Assembly: GCA_013368325.1 (NCBI GenBank)
Contig: JAACJK010000163.1
Span: 3,348,001 to 3,412,000 of the forward strand
Reading direction: 5' to 3'
DNA: 64,000 nucleotides
Source of the DNA: Ephemerocybe angulata
Lineage: Eukaryota; Basidiomycota; Agaricomycetes; Agaricales; Psathyrellaceae
Shown here piece by piece: positions 32,249 to 44,599 of the stretch (its first letter is position 1; every line of letters begins with the position of its first letter). The position numbers and the translations under genes are program-made. The notes below the pieces were generated by a model, which ran no database searches, had not been told where the DNA came from, and saw nothing but the letters and a program-made list of their open reading frames with translations.

Positions 32249-33131
32249 CTTCGAGTTGGGCTGGCCAACGGCGGTGCGCGCGTACAATTATCGGACGACG
32301 AGGAGCTGTTGGCAGCGAGCACAGCTGATCCGCCAGCTGGACTCTGTTGTGCAGTGTTTGAATCTATGGCCCTTGCCCCCTTTTGCGCCTCCAGGTTGGG
32401 CGCTTAACCGGAATGGAGATGTGGGGCGCGACGTACTTGTCGCACCCGGACAAGGATGATGAAAGGTGACTGGGCCCTTGGTGGTGAGCGGGGAGGGAAG
32501 AGGTGCTCGATGCTGAGTGGTACTCGAAGTTGAATGCTGAGAGGTAAACTTTGGTCAGATTGATGAATTTTGGGTTTGTGATTACCCACCTTGGTTGCGC
32601 GGCTACTGGTCGCAGGGATGAGGCAGGGAAGAACTGATTGGGCGTCTAGGAGGCGTGCTGAAGATTCTTATCTGGCTCGTACACGAAGGACTTCCAACTT
32701 CTTCGGAAGTAATGCGTGGTTGATGAGATGGTCTGGCCAGGAGAGATGGATGTTATCGAAGAGATGGTCAAAATAAGTCGAGTCTGACCAGGGGAGACAG
32801 ATGGGGTCGAGGAGATGTTCAAATGAGCAGCTGCAACGCAAAGGGGCCAGATGAGGTTTGCGGTCTACTCGATTCGGGGGTGGGAATAGTGAAAGCCTTG
32901 CGCTCTTTGTTGCGACAAACTCGATAAAGGCTTGATTATCGGTAGAACTTCAAACGTCCGTAAATCTGAAACTGCTATATTTGTGTACTACGACCCGAAC
33001 CAATACGTCGAAGATAAAAAAGGCATGATACTGAACGTGTTCTGTCAAAACGTTTGTAGGAGCATATAAATGGAAGAGCGAGAAACGTACGTCGACCATA
33101 TGCAGATTTGCTGAACGTGTAAGTCTCTGAG

Positions 33132-36100
33132 CTACTCGCAGGCCAAACAAATAGGATGTTCCTTGGACCCCTCTTCCAAATCATTGGCGCACTTCTCAAC
33201 GCCCTTCCAATACTTAACAGGGAGGGTAATAGGAATGGGGCGGATGCTCGGCTGGCTTCGAAGATAATATAAGCCAGTTTTGAGGCCTCCTTTCCAACCC
33301 ATGAACGTGAGTTTCGTCTATGGATCAATCGTCAGTTCGCGAGAGAATCTTAAGTCACTCTAAGCATACCAAGGTTTGGATTGAAGGGCGGGCTAGATGG
33401 AGCGATAAGCTCTGGCTCTGACAGATGTAAGGGGCTCGATCGATGGCCATTTCGACGACAGTAGCTGGATCAATTTCCCATGCAGTCTTGAACATAGCAC
33501 GGACGTTGCTGGGGATAGATTCGATGTTTTGAACCGAGCCTGATAGACGAATTAGAGTCGGTATGGTTTTGGATCTGGGCGGCGAATACGAACCGTTTGC
33601 ACCAACGATTTGGTCCCTAAGATCTTCGCTCCAAAGGTGTAGATCCTCCATCGTCGCCATGAAATGCTTGGGTATTATCGTGAACAGCCCGTTAAGAACC
33701 TTCCGAGTCGAGATGAGGCTAGGACATGTAATGAGCCCTAATCAATATACACGGAATAAACAATATAAATAAAAAATAAAACTCACCACGGCAACGGTTC
33801 GAAACCCTCTGAGCATCCTGTCAATTGGGAAGTCCCGGCAGTAGGCATATAGGCTGTTAAGAGGGAATTGCACATCCCTCTGGCCGCCTTCTTGCGCAAG
33901 CCGTCCCAGTCGTATTTAGCTGATGGAGCGAATCCGGGCCAAAGGTTCGGTTGCAGCCAGCCTTTGGAGGCGGGACTATTGCCAAATGTGGGATATGCGC
34001 CGTGAACCTTGATGAGTTCGCAACTTTCGTCGACAGAGCTGTAGTAAATGGCGGCCGCAATGTCGCTGTTGAGCTGCTTGGCCTCGGGGGAATCGAAAGC
34101 TATTCCCAACAAGGTGAAGGTGTCGGCTAGGCCCTGGATACCAATGCCTATCGCACGATGGTTGAATGCTGACGCCCTGACTGAATGCAACGGGAAGAAC
34201 GAATGAACCAAAGCCTGGTTCAGAGAAATGACGACGTGGCGAACAACACGGTCGAGCTCGTCGAAGAGGAAGGTCCGCTCGAGGGAAACGAAAGAAGGCA
34301 AAACAATTGAAGCCAAATTGCAGACGGAGGTCTCCTGCTGATTTGAAAGCTGAACTATCTCAGTGCAGAGGTTGGAGTGGGTGATGACGCCCAGATGGCG
34401 CTGGTTGCTCTTTCCTTGAAAGGAAAAAGGTGGTCAGATCTTGGGATCTGAAGCTTCAAACCGTTCAGAGAGACTTACTATTGATAGAATCCTTATAAAG
34501 GATGAACGGTCCTCCCGTCTCCATCTGCGACTCCATTATTTCAGTCCATAGATGACGAGCTTTGATACGCTCGGTTCCCCTTTCGGCCTTCTCCAATTTC
34601 TCGTATTCCACTTCGAACGTTACTCCGTAAGAAGAGACCAGCTGGGGAGCGACTGAAGGGCAAAATAGAGTCCAATCTTCATCCTCCTCTACCCTCCTCA
34701 TACTTTCCGATCAAAGTTAGCAAACGACACGCTCGAGGTCGAAGAATAATAACTTACAAGAGGTCGTTAATCATTAGACCATAAAAGAGCTTGCGAGCCC
34801 TCTCCTCTTCAGGTCCCGAATTTCGCTTCATACGCACAAACGACAGGATATCCGCGTGCCACGGCTCCATGTACACAGTAATTGCACCAGGGCGCTTGTT
34901 CGAACCTTGATCAATCACGTCTAGGGCGGCGTCCAGCATCTTCAGAATAGGGACGACTCCGGTTCTTTCGATACCTTTCACTTTCGATCTGTGTGTGTGT
35001 GTGTGTGAGTCGTCTCTTTTGTATGCAGGCGGTTGTCAACTAACCCTTTGGAAGGGACGCATTGCACGCCTAGACCAACTCCTCCTCCATTCCTACTGAT
35101 TCTCGCCACTTTGTCGAGAGTTTCAAAGATCTCATCGGGATCTTCGTTTGCTGGCAGCAGATAACAGGAGCTTATCCCGGGGCGGACGGCGCCACTGTTG
35201 AACAGAACCGGAGATCCTGGCATAAATTTGAGGGTGGACATCATCTCGTAGGATGCGGCGACCTTTTCTAAGTCGCATTGGTGCATCTGGAGGGAGGACC
35301 TGAGCCAGATATGCTGAGGGCGTTCGATAAGTTCGGATCCATTTCGTATGAGGTAAGTCTGCCGCAATGTCTGTAAAGCGAAGCTACGGGATAGGTCCGA
35401 GTGGATGAGCATGAAAACCACTACTTCAAAAGGTGGAGGATGGACGTACTAGGAAAAATGCCCGTCTCTTTCTTCAGAGATCATAGCATCAAGGATGTCC
35501 ATGTTTCGGGCTACGATATCTCTGAATTCTTTCGAGACGCGTCCTAGTTCGTAGGCACGAAACATGGCTAAGCTGAACGTTGGTAACGTCTTCGAGTAGA
35601 TATCATCGCATCCCACGCGAGTGGCGACGAGACTATAGGTGGTGTCGATCGATTGGAGGGAATCTGCAGTCTCCGCGATTATCGACTGTGAAAGACATCT
35701 TCAGTACTGCTTCCAATTTGTACAGAATGGTTTCTTACGTCTATGTTTTTGCTGTCGACTGCTTCTCCGACTTTTTCCTGAACCCTGTCTGCTATCCTGC
35801 AGTGGCGTCGTCGGTTAGGACAACCTGGATAAGGGTATTCGAGAGAAATGCATCATCACCTTTGCGCTATTTCTACTTCATGAAGTCGCGCTCTCTCCGA
35901 GTCGGTAGATCTGATAGCCTAGATAGTCCGTGAATGTCAAGCGGAGCGAAGGCGACTGAGGGACGAATACCGACATTTATGACCCTTTGAACCACCTGAA
36001 TGTAGAGGACTTTAGAAGGATAGCGCGTTAAAAACTCATCCCTTACTTTGTTCTTATCAAATTCTTCTATCGACCTAGGCAACGTCCAACAGTAAAATGC

Positions 36101-36270
36101 ATCAGAATCAAGGGGCTCATGGCGGTGGACTGGAGGCTACTTACTCGTCTTCAAGATCCAGACGCGTTGCAAGTGTGTACGTAAGTCTTCACACGCCTTT
36201 CACGTGAAATATTTGGCATACCTCGCTTCGTCACAAAGCAGCCAAAATCTTCCTTCTGAGCAGCTTCCAT
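33132..36270 (-). CDS. Ribonucleotide reductase large subunit (class Ia R1), divergent
   Basis: Multi-exon gene from the ATG at 36270 (MEAAQKEDFGCFVTKR) to the TAG at 33132. An ATP-cone-like start (VTKR, then EEFDKNKVRDEF) precedes AETADSLQSIDTTYSLVATR. Catalytic elements are present: the active Cys in GISSCYLLP, SRNGGGVGLGV, GSNKRPGAITVYMEPWH, ETGGPFILYKDS, NLCTEIVQ (Asn, Cys, Glu), the second redox Cys in TSVCNLASIV, the radical-transfer Tyr pair in GLKTGLYYLRSQP, and a C-terminal CxxC (ICLACE). R1 reduces NDPs to dNDPs with the radical from R2. The stretch MFRAYELGRVSKEFRDIV has no counterpart I recall in common fungal R1. The gene has at least nine introns; boundaries were read only approximately. 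It points toward the R2 gene across the repeat array. Confidence 0.92.
34990..35007. repeat. (TG)n microsatellite inside an R1 intron
   Basis: About nine GT units lie in the intron between the exon ending GLVDNR and the exon starting KGIERTGVVP. It has no coding effect if the intron is removed. Confidence 0.7.
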
Positions 36271-36826
36271 GCAGGTTTCTTGTGACCTTGTTCGAGAAGT
36301 AAGTGGGAATCTGGTGTTGAGAAGATGTAGCCTTCTAACATTGAATAAATAGCATTCATGGTTTGACCGATCCAATCTAGAGGACGCAAATGCCTCTACT
36401 GTATTTGGATGCACAAGCGCGAAAGGCAGAAGCCTCAGCTATGACTGCTGTGCGATAGGTAGGCTGGTGAAACGGCCTATACTGGCTCCCTCGATCCATG
36501 TAGGGGATCTCTAATCGAGTTCAAAAAAGGATGTGCCGAGTGGTGTGTGAGTCCGTTGTAACTTTGTAACCGGAAATCGGGGTTAATCTTTGCAGATCTT
36601 GGCGCCTAATTAGTGCTCGATTGGAGAGCGAGATGTAGGGTGCCTATTGAAAAGGAGGTTTCAGTGAACGTCCGTACAGCTAGAGACATCTTACGCTCAG
36701 GGAGGAACGACGCTAGCTCTAGCCATTGTTGGACGACTGGTGCAGTTGCGGTGGACGATTGGGACCATTGCAGGTTATAAAAACTACCAATATTCGCTTG
36801 ACTAGACTCGAATACAGCCGTACAGG
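36271..36826. other. Divergent promoter interval
   Basis: Lies between the R1 start and the first nucleotidyltransferase-like orphan. The only clear element is the TATA box at 36776. Confidence 0.5.
36776..36782 (+). promoter_or_regulatory. TATA box
   Basis: TATAAAA, 45 bases upstream of the ATG at 36827, at a spacing consistent with transcription starting shortly before the ATG. Confidence 0.6.
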
Positions 36827-38091
36827 ATGAGCGACTGCTACTTGCCTACCATCTCCCTCCTAAAACCTTTCGAGAGGTTCATCCTTGGCGCTAGCAACTG
36901 CCTCGTGGACTACGTTGCGGGATTCATGGGTTCTAGGGAAGTCGTAGTCATCGGAAGTCTAGGAACACGACTACGCAACTGGTATCACGCATATGCGCTT
37001 CGGACCTGGGATATAGAAGGATTTGCTAGAATGTATGTTCGGAGGCCCTCCTCGTTGCTGGCTTTGGTCGACGGCAAGAAAGCTATGATCTACGGGGAAT
37101 CGGTCCTGCGGTTTTTTCTCCGATGCCCTACACCACGATGCACCATGGATATCTGTACGACCATTGGAGGGTTCCACGACATGCAGCGGTTCCTCTTAGA
37201 CGAAGGCTACAAGGTCGTTTCCCCTCGATATACTGCACGCAAGTCTACCCGTGATACGATCGGCATGCTCCTTCAGCGAACCAAACTCGCTCATGAACCG
37301 TGGTCTCTGGATGGCGATCGAAGCTGGTCATCCGAAGAACATGTTGGCTATTTGTTCGAGATGAAGAAGGTCCTATTCGGATGTACCACCCGAATCAATC
37401 TGCGTCTTATTCGATGCGAGCCTTATAGACATGTGCTAGCCTCTACAATAAGTAAGCATGCATCAGATTCCTTCCACGCATCGACGAGCTGATATATCCT
37501 CCAGCGCCTTTGACTTGCTCTCTGACAGGGAGCAGCGCGATAGCGCCGTTTGCTCGGTCCACCTTCTGTGATGGACTCGCCTTCGCGCTTCGAAACCGTA
37601 GACTTTTATCCGAGCAATTCAAGGGCGAACGCTGTGTTGTAGAAGACCGGGGAAGAAAACACATTTTTCGCGTCGTATTGGGCCCCCCATACTCTTTTAA
37701 GACCTATCCAACCGCCGAGGTTGGTCCGCGATTCCTTGGGGATAAACACTGCTGGGTCATTCCAAGATCTCGAAAAGGTATGTACCACAGTAGTCATAGC
37801 TCTCCCGAGCCAATTCATCCACGTTACCCCAATATTCTCGGTACTTATGAATTTTCCCTTCTAATGCAGATCCAATGTGCCCATCCACCATTCCTCGGGG
37901 TTCGTGTTTTGAAGTTCTAGAATGGCTCATGATACACGATGAAGAAGGGACCTACTTGAAGATTGGAGAGCCTTTCGTGTGGAGGTAAGGGACAAATTCC
38001 TATGAGGTTTTGAGTCATGAAATAACGGTGGAATTTCAGTTCCCGATTCTTCTTTAGAAATTGTCTCGATTATTCCCGAGTCCACTTCTAG
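36827..38091 (+). CDS. Orphan protein, nucleotidyltransferase-like family member 1
   Basis: Four exons, 36827-37451, 37505-37777, 37870-37984 and 38040-38091, give 354 residues. The core near residue 90 reads YGESVLRFFLRCPTPRCTMD followed by ICTTIGGFHDMQRFLLDEGY. The equivalent segment of the paralog at 59.5-60.8 kb has GSQVLRFF...SSDLDIVTRVGG. Later shared blocks are RINLRLI and SSAIAPFARSTFCD (paralog: EAVSVFPRSTFID). The pattern GS-x(n)-DxD is typical of nucleotidyltransferase-fold enzymes, but this member has GE for GS and a single Asp, so activity is unlikely. I know no function for the family. Confidence 0.75.
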
Positions 38092-38175
38092 CACGGATCT
38101 GACTCGGTACATGACTCGGCCTAGGAACGATGACTGGAAATGACTCCATTACTTCTTAGCTCGGGGACCCCTTTC

Positions 38176-38186
38176 TATATATATAA
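38176..38186 (+). promoter_or_regulatory. TATA box
   Basis: TATATATATAA, about 70 bases upstream of the ATG at 38253. Confidence 0.6.
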
Positions 38187-38252
38187 CGTCGTGTCAAGAA
38201 AGACAAGAAATATCAGCTCTCAACTTGTGCCTCAGTCAAATTTCAACCTACC

Positions 38253-38936
38253 ATGCATCCCCTTCATCTAGCAGCTTTGCCTCTCCTTCGCGAGGTTAGT
38301 TCGACTTGCAAAACCCCTCCCTTCTATCGGACTGATATCTGGTCCTGTTCTTAGCATCCTCCAGGCGAAACTGTGCCCGCAGGATCGGTTAAGGTGCCTT
38401 AAGCTTGAACTCTCTTGGAAAAGAAATATTAATATTGCACGATTAGGCCAAAGATATTGAAGTTCTGGCCTTGCGATATGACTCTCCCGTATCAGATATT
38501 TGGCACGTTCCGACCTATACCTCCTCGGACAACGGTGTCGTCACCGATGAAGTGGATCTGAGAGATCCCTTTTTCCCCAATGGATCCTTGAGTGTTCTGT
38601 TCTGCACAAACCCAGCCTCAGGATCGCCTCTTCCGTTTGCATATCGAATCTACGTCGACTCGTGCGAAGTCATACCACCGATTAACCGATGCATTGAGAA
38701 GACGTTCGGTCGCCCATGGATGGGGTCAGTTGTTCTCGTTCGATACTCTCGAAACAATGGTAGCGATCGTATGTGTCTCTGCAATGTCCAAAGGCACGAA
38801 TCAGAGGTAGTTGCCTCACTGCTAGGCGAGTAAGTTATCTATCCGCTTTGCACCGTTGCAAGTCGCTGAAATACCTCATTTCCGCAGATGGTTGGATAAA
38901 ATATGGGTCGACGCCTTTGGGAGAGTGGAGTTCTGA
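38253..38936 (+). CDS. Small orphan protein, 170 residues
   Basis: Four exons, 38253-38294, 38355-38393, 38447-38829 and 38888-38936. The N-terminus MHPLHLAALPLLREHP leads into a beta-rich, acidic body (DIEVLALRYDSPVSDIW, DEVDLRDPFFPNGSLSVLF) and a C-terminal half with helical and strand elements (INRCIEKTFGRPWMGSVVLV, SEVVASLLGEWLDKIWVDAF). No known domain is recognised. Consistent phases across three introns and an upstream TATA box support a real gene. Confidence 0.65.
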
Positions 38937-41900
38937 GTTCGCATCCTCGAAGGATATGTATGAGAGCTATGCTAGATTCTGAACAATATGCAACATTTTG
39001 GCATGATCCGTCCATATTTTTCACCTAAATGTCAGATGCAGTTATTATTGCAATTTGAGAGTTCCATCTTGGTTTTCCATGGTTCAGTTGTTCGTGCTAA
39101 CTTGGATTCAGAGCTGCCCGCGGTGTAGGCCGCACTGGGCGCGGTATGACGCCACCACGGCGAACACCGCGGTTCTCCTTTTTTCCTCCAACCGCAATAA
39201 TATTAGGAGTTCTCATCCGTCCTTTCAGTATTCTCGTCTGCTAGTTTCAAGTACTAATTTATGGCCTCGACTCTAGATTGCCTCATTTTCTTCGCCATCT
39301 ACCGAAGACCTATATCATATCTGCACATCTTTAGCGGGCTGTAATTACTCTCAGCCCGTGATCGTTACCAAGCAGAGGCATCCCACAGGTCGGTACGACT
39401 GCTGCACAATTATATGATGACCCTTTGTAAGTTATCCAGCCTCCACCGTCGGCGCGATACTCGCGAGATTCTTGCTATATACTTGTCCAGACCTGCTCCT
39501 TCCATATCCTGAACCTTCCATATCAGCCGGCTAACTAGCCCGGTAGTTGGGGTTCACCTCCGAGGCTAACTGGTGGGGTTTATGGCTGATTTCCTATTGT
39601 ACAACTATCGGCCCAATAACGAAGCCAAACTTCTGTCTTCGTCGTTTCGCGTTGTCGCCATCCAGACTCTCAGACCTCCACGGTGGATGCCGTGATCGAT
39701 TCGCACCCTTCCACGCGGCGGAATGGGCCACGCCCAGGCCATCAACGGGCCTCGGCGTCACACACTCACGGTTTTCGGCGTCGTCATCGTAGGTCAAAGC
39801 GACCTAGCTTCGCTCATTGTCTTCATCGTCGCCGTCGGACCTAGAGGTTTGCATTTGAATGAATTAACATCCAAGTTCGTTGTCGGCTGTGTCGATAGTG
39901 GTATGAGAGGAGCTGTAAACAAGGTAGGTAGAGTATTCGGAAATGCGGGAGAAGAACGACGTCATTAATCGCCTAACCACAGCACGCACGACCCCTGGCA
40001 TCTCTGCACGATTATCTCTTCCTCCCACCGCGTCGCCACATTGCCTCAGGCCATACCCCCCCGCCACCCTTGATAGCGCAGGACTGACTCCTCAGGCTCA
40101 GCCGTAGATTCAACGCCAACGACGACGGCAGCTGCGCCATTGCCAGAACGGCGAGCGCGGTGGATGGGGCATTCGTGGAGCAGGCGAGACTGGAAAAACC
40201 TCGGGCTTCCTCGAGGCAGCATTCGACGGCAATAAGCTCGGGCGGCAACTCAACAAAACTTTATGCAAGAGGAACATCTACGGTCCTCGTTGGACAGACT
40301 AGATCATGGCCAGTATGTCCTGCACGGCTTCCGAAGCAAGGAGACTTACCTTTGCTGCACTTCAAGGACATACCGCTGACTCTCCAAGTCCTCCACCTCG
40401 GCATCAGGCTCTGCGTCGACTTCGCTCGCTCCGAACCACGCTTCGCTCAGAGGAGGGAAAGAGTGGAGCTACAACGCCTCTGTCGATGTCCGGAGTCGGA
40501 ACTCGAGCCGGAGCACTGGAGGAAGCGGAGCAGGAGGAGAGCTGGAAGGGGGGGCTGCTGCGAGTGCGACTGTCGTTTTCGCAGAGGGTACGGACGCCCA
40601 TCTTGTGCAGAAAAGAGCGTCAGAGTGCTTACTTGTTTCACAGTCTCCAATACCGATATACCGCCAACGAGCTCTGGATTATCAGGTGCATTAAGGCTCG
40701 TTACTTTACATCTATGCTACATGCGTTACTATTCTCCTTCCATCTCTTGTATAGACCCGCAGCAGAGCACGCCAGGTCCAAGTGCCTCAATGCCAATTTC
40801 ACATTCGACCTCTCGTTCCAGGGCGCGAAGTTATGTTGCAAAATCCCCGGATCATCGCAAGTCGGTTGTCGGCGGATTGCAGTTGTGCTCGGGACCGATG
40901 GCGTCTACTTTGGAGTCCTATCGGCTGCTGGTGTAACGAACACTGTGGGTGGTGGCTTCGCAGCCACAGCTCCGAAATGGCGCACACACCTGCACCCAAC
41001 ACTCCCCCAATCCGTTCGGGGTTCTCAATTCGTGAGGCATGTCGAAGTGTCAGTGCGCATTTGTCGACGGTGTTGACGAGACCTTCCAGCCACTTTCATT
41101 TCGCGCGGTTTGTAGCAGCGCCTGCACGACCAGAGAGCGGGGCACTGCGAGTCTTGGGAACTGTGGGTTGAAACTGAGCATGTCCGGTGAGTGGCTCGTC
41201 GTGTTTGACTGAAGTTTCGCGAGTCAGATTTGTTTCTTCCGCTCCAGACCATCTGCGGATGTCTCTCACCCATCTTCCTTCGCTCCTCGACGATTCAGGT
41301 CGCATGCTAGGCCGTCGGCATTTCCTGGTGATTGTGTCAAGTCGGGACGACTTGTCGTAGGGGGCCGCGCGTGTCGACTCTATGTAAGTGGCCCGTTATG
41401 TTGAGACTGAAGCCTCGAGATTCACCTTTCCTTCGACGCTCTCACGCAGAATCCCCTCTTAGACCCCGATCGATTGTTTGGCGCTGGGATTGTCTGTGCC
41501 GAAGGTGGACATGCGAGGTGCCGACTAAATGGCCGGAACACAGACCTGCGGATGCACTTGAGCCTCGATTCGACGCGTCGAATTGTCCCGCAGACGCCTC
41601 TGGCGTATTCGATAAGGTGCGCCTCATGGCCTATTCATCATACACAGACCTGCTGATGGGCTCGACCTGCAGCAGCGACGAGGATCGGATCGCGGGAAAC
41701 GGCGCGTGTAACCCCATCCTCAGATTGCCATCGTCGCATACCCCCCCAAAAAAAAAAAAAATCTGCGACGCACGAGGCCAAACGTGAGTATCTTGAGACT
41801 ACACCGAACAGACTCACCAGCCTAACACATTCCGGCTTCTCCCTTTAAGCCCCTGAGACTCGTACGCCCCATCCGCGAAGCGCAAGTCTCAGACATGCCC

Positions 41901-42187
41901 ATATGCCGCATAGCTCTGACTTGAAGTTTGGGATCCGCCCCAGAATCAACAGTTGGGTTTCCGTAGAGGTCTGACTTCGTACAGATTGCCACATAATCGT
42001 GTTTCCGACAGGTCGAAAGCAGTGAGCAACGTTCGCAATTGTGGCTAATGCGACTTCAAGGGCTTGTATATGGGCAAATTCGCTGTCATCGCGATCCGAT
42101 TTGTGGTCTATGATAGTAAATCATACATAACAGAGGCAGGGAAATTATAATTCGGATGCTTGGGTTGGTGGGAACGTGCGAGGAAGA
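38937..42187. other. 3.25 kb without a confident gene
   Basis: Two overlapping plus-strand frames of similar length (40160-40936, 258 codons; 40306-41076, 256 codons) run in different phases over the same GC-rich stretch. Neither has a conserved motif, and the two cannot both be the main product. They are rich in Arg, Ser and Cys, which suggests chance. A C/A homopolymer junction (CCCCCCC then A13) lies near 41741-41760. Nothing else is recognised. Confidence 0.4.
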
Positions 42188-43290
42188 TCATAGGTAATTT
42201 GTGCCACCGGAGTCACCGAATATGGGATTGAATTCGGAGTAGCCTCGATATTGAGTCGCTTGTCTGCTGTCGATCTTGAGAGAGATGTCGTATCCAGCGG
42301 GGGGTTCATCCCAGTAACCCATCGCAGCGTCGAGAATGGCTAGCGAGGCATACGCAATATCCTCGAGACGAAGAGTAATTATAACCTCCGAGGGCGTAGA
42401 TATAGAGCCATCTGTAATTCGCTACCAATGTAGTTGAAGACGATAGGAGGGGATTTCATTTGCTCACCTACGCATCGAACGCTGAAACATTCTTTAGGGA
42501 TGATCACGTTGTACATGATTGAGCCATCGTGTCTTTGGGTCGGAGCGCGGTTGACCGCTACAGTCACTAAGCACCCTCGGTGGCTGTCTTTTCGAGGAAC
42601 CAGCACGTTAGCTGCATGCCTCAGCTCCCAGCGAGAGGTTACCACGATGGGCAAGTCGTCCTTTCCTAGCAGCGTATCGACGCTGATATATATGCCCGAT
42701 GATACAGGAAATACACCGCATGTGATGTCTGGTATATGAAACAAAGGTGTCGGGATAATGCGCGGCGGATGCGTCTCTACGGCCACTAGGTGGACATAGT
42801 GAGCGAGTTTTGTGTACCTGCAAATAGGGAGAGTAAAGCGCGCTACGGGAGCGTTGACAGGTTTTGCCCAAGCAGGAATTACAGTCTCGTGTACTAGGGG
42901 AGGGATTACCGACAGGCCAAGTGGAAAATGTCACGTTGATGCTCACCAGGAAGGTCAAAGAATCCAAATGTTGATTTGTATTTTTCTTCAACTTCTTTCG
43001 AGGATTTGAAAATGGAGGTTTTACGATAGACGAATCCACTCAGTACTTTGTCACGATACTGGGATTGTGGTGAGTAGATCTCTCTGAGGTTGATCACTTC
43101 ACCCATGGCAACGAATCCTGATCCGAATATAAGTATTGAGCAATTCTGGGAGACTATCATGTGCGACTTGCCCGCATAAAATGCATGCTCGCTGAGGGAC
43201 GCGTTAGTATACTTTCGGATGCTGGGTAATAGTATATGCGAACCTCTCACCATCCCATTCCACACCCTTCCCCTTTCCGTAATTCTGCAT
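42188..43290 (-). CDS. Orphan protein, paralog of the 58-59 kb gene
   Basis: Probable start ATG at 43290 (MQNYGKGKGVEWDG); stop TGA at 42188. About five exons. Blocks are NCSILIFGSGFVAMGEV, NLREIYSPQSQYRDKV, KSTFGFFDLP|VHETVIPAWAKP, YTKLAHYVHLVAVETHPPR, SGIYISVDTLLGKDDLPIVV, IMYNVIIPKECFSVRCV, then DGSISTPSEVIITLRLEDIA. In the last part RCV + intron + DGSISTPSEV aligns with RCMQ + intron + APDGTETCFQKL of the gene at 58241-59229, including the intron position. Beta-rich with no recognised domain. The first intron is uncertain. A TATATATA at 43669 is too far upstream to assign. Confidence 0.6.
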
Positions 43291-44599
43291 GTTGAGATTC
43301 ACGCTAGCAATGAAAGGCTGAGGCAAGGTGCGAAAGATGGGGATGAATGCCAGACGGAAGACGTGGGGCGCTTTATGGGTAGGCTGGTGACAGATAGTAC
43401 CTTTCTAGTACCTTTCTAGAACGTAGACGGCCGGCCTTAGGACGGCTTGAGAGATAACCGAGGACATCCCGAGAGAAGCGCTCCGGCACAAAAGAGAAGG
43501 GCTCTTGGTGCCGACCACGGGCAAACGGCACTGTGGAAAGTCGTCCTATAACCCCTTTGGAGAAGGAAACATGGCTTGGAGAGAAGACAAGAGAATCGTG
43601 GTTGGAATGGTGGCTAGCGCCACGCTCGAATGGCTCGAAAGCAAACTCCCCATTGGGAAGCCATGCTTCTATATATAGTAGGGGAGTTCTAGGTGAAATT
43701 CCTGGACAACAAAAGAGGCCTTTACCCTTTTGCGAAGATTCGATCTCGCGAGATTTCGGTATGTGATATACCACAGCCCAGTTTGTATACAAGATTCGAT
43801 CCTGGGGGCATCTCGTAGCCTGTACGGTAACTAATGAAGATTCAGTTCCTGCCGAGGTGTCGAAATCTGAGATTACAACTTCGCATGGCTAACCCGACGC
43901 TTCTTTGCCTTCAATCCCTTTACATAAACAGCCGAAATCTCCTGGTTCGAAGGCAGCTCATGAGATTCATCTCTACGGCATTAGATAGCCTATTTTACTA
44001 GCTTGCTTCCCGCCGGCTTCAGGAAGAAGAAAGCCACCCCGCACTGACGTGGTTGTCCTGATTGATATATGTGGTAAGGCATTACCGCCGGGTTGCCAAG
44101 AGATCGCCCCTTATTTCATACGGGGGATCGTCGCCCATGCACGGAAACGTCAGCCGAATCTCTATTAGTATATTGGAAAGGGTTCAGACATCTGGACTTA
44201 TGGTGAGAGTAAAAGCCTAGTATACTATAAGATAATTGCTCAAATCGCTCTACGAGACTCAGGTCCAGGTTACAACACCTTGCTCACAAGTAAGTCTCCC
44301 AAGAAATGGCCGGAAAAGGGCTTACCTAAAAGGGTCTACTCTAAGCGCCCATATAAGCGCCCTGAACAAATGCGCCAACTATAGTGATCTTATTTGCTGT
44401 TTCGACTAGGCTTATTCATGATTCCAGCCCATACGTCTTCACGAGTGATAGGACGTCAAACTGTCTGACTTAGCGATCCCCTACAGGGCTTGTTTTCCAA
44501 AGTATGATCCGGAAATGCCTAGTTGTGTAATTGAAATCGGCCAGTGAACATATCAACGTACAATGATACATAATTTCATCATAGTATCTACCTCTGTCC
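43291..44599. other. Intergenic interval
   Basis: A minus-strand frame covers 43373-43792 without recognisable motifs and probably is upstream sequence of the preceding gene. A TATATATA lies at 43669-43676. Otherwise nothing is seen. Confidence 0.4.

Larger units (their letters stand above)
28413..32590 (-). repeat. Nine copies of an intron-like module
   Basis: On the minus strand each copy reads approximately GTGGGTAATCACAAACCC, then AATATCATCAATCTTACC, then a short variable stretch ending CAG. That is a donor, a CTTAC branch site and an acceptor within about 48 bases. Plus-strand positions are about 28413, 29193, 29808, 30137, 30550, 30926, 31229, 31700 and 32553. The core is well conserved, while the sequence on the acceptor side differs at 28413, 29808, 31700 and 32553. 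Confidence 0.8.
28188..33131. repeat. Degenerate repeat array between the two RNR genes
   Basis: About 5 kb without an intact gene, filled by diverged repeats. One module (TGAGAGGTAATCTGCGAATT on the plus strand, then the intron-like core) recurs several times. Another, GAAGTGGTTCACGAGACGGTC with variants, occurs roughly a dozen times between 28490 and 31530. A third, GGAAAATCGATGTGACTGACG, recurs near 28690, 30735 and 31425. The copies differ by substitutions and small indels and are not in strict tandem order. Many short minus-strand frames result from the repetition and I do not call them genes. Confidence 0.85.

Noticed and set aside
28188..33131. CRISPR-like array
   Set aside because: The repeats are long, degenerate and irregularly spaced, in a eukaryotic genome.
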